64,000 nucleotides of DNA. It comes from Aureimonas mangrovi. Lineage in GTDB: Bacteria; Pseudomonadota; Alphaproteobacteria; Rhizobiales; Rhizobiaceae. Position numbers and translations under genes: made by a program. The DNA is taken from NCBI RefSeq assembly GCF_014058705.1, contig NZ_CP059692.1:3078501-3142500 (forward strand), given 5' to 3'. Of this stretch, positions 63,660-64,000 are shown piece after piece (the first letter of the stretch is position 1; each line of letters starts with the position of its first letter). The notes under the pieces are model-generated. The model searched no databases, was not told the DNA's origin, and worked only from the letters and a program-made list of their open reading frames with translations.

Positions 63660-64000
63660 GGAGCTGAGCGGGCGTGCCGTGATGCGTTTGCGGCGTGCCG
63701 GGCGCGGTTCGTGCTTCGTGCTGGCAGCCTGCGGCCTTTGGTCGTGGGCTTTTTCGATTGCGTCTGCTGCCCCGTGCGTTTTCGATGGAAGCATCACGCT
63801 GCGCGCCGCTCTGATGGACCCGCCGTCCGCCGCGCCCGGTACAACGTGGCGACGAGGCTGCCTGGGGCTGCCGGGGCTGAGCCCGCCTTTGTGGCCTCGG
63901 TTGCCATAGCTGCCCATAGCTGCACCGGGGTCGCCCAACCTGACGGACCAATTTTGTCAGCGCCGCCCATGGCGGTCCGACCGTCCGCAGCTTGTCTGCG
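63660..64000. other. No convincing gene; probably decayed sequence
   Basis: One short plus-strand frame (63682-63909) starts with a signal-peptide-like MRLRRAGRGSCFVLAACGLW but then loses coding character. GCCATAGCTGCC and CCATAGCTGCA form a near-perfect direct repeat at about 63904-63923. Codon-position GC bias, strong in the rest of the window, is weak here. Confidence 0.5.

Noticed and set aside
63598..63909. 103-codon frame starting MQFMGFYAAYGR
   Set aside because: Its start is the decayed permease end and the rest is low-complexity; not a credible protein.

Overview
The window reads as chromosomal DNA from a GC-rich alphaproteobacterium, most likely of the Hyphomicrobiales (Rhizobiales). 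The evidence is two Omp25/Omp31-type barrels, a DUF992 protein, an aa3-oxidase subunit IV of the alphaproteobacterial kind next to pntAA-pntAB-pntB, a zinc-type (ReAV-like) asparaginase, betC/choX choline genes, a PmtA-like methyltransferase and rpsU with the alphaproteobacterial N-terminus. Genus cannot be fixed from sequence alone. I saw no rRNA, tRNA, IS element, integrase or CRISPR array, and gene density is high and even until the right edge.

Layout. 1-13 kb: start of a Mrp Na+/H+ antiporter operon (mrpA, runs off the left edge), oligopeptidase B, divergent argP/lysE and LysR/SDR pairs, two small c-type cytochrome genes, superoxide dismutase, branched-chain aminotransferase, an L,D-transpeptidase, a TM2 protein and a HerA-like ATPase. 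13-24 kb: a GGDEF-EAL protein followed by a FeeM-like N-acyl amino acid synthase, asparaginase, two tandem outer-membrane barrels, class I aldolase, rpsU, a TPR lipoprotein and DUF992. 24-35 kb: transhydrogenase operon, DJ-1/PfpI, recX with an orphan ParA-like protein, a C26 glutamine-amidotransferase-fold hydrolase, a NicO/DUF1007 metal-export pair, a DASS anion symporter, a second L,D-transpeptidase and a LysR. 36-47 kb: ornithine/lysine decarboxylase behind a long structured leader (candidate speF element), CobW metallochaperone with a coupled WD40 gene, LacI regulator with a hydroxyacid dehydrogenase, an Inh-like inhibitor, GNAT/hydrolase/eda operon and otsBA. 47-57 kb: an orphan muramidase, a DadA-type oxidase under a tandem glycine riboswitch, betC-choX, and an RND pump with its adaptor.

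57.6-63.7 kb is the most interesting part. HMG-CoA lyase and a MocR-type regulator lie on one strand, and a degradative class II HMG-CoA reductase plus a two-gene TctA-like membrane system lie on the other. Between them are three exact copies of an 8-bp operator-like motif. I interpret this as a self-contained mevalonate (or hydroxymethylglutarate) uptake and degradation locus: uptake by the membrane pair, activation to a CoA thioester by an enzyme not in view, oxidation of mevalonate by the reductase running in reverse, cleavage to acetyl-CoA and acetoacetate by the lyase. Just downstream lies a decayed second copy of the permease C-terminus, and the last 340 bases show no convincing gene.

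Functions are assigned by reading protein motifs; no database search was run. Start codons were chosen from ribosome-binding sites and family N-termini and several are TTG or GTG.
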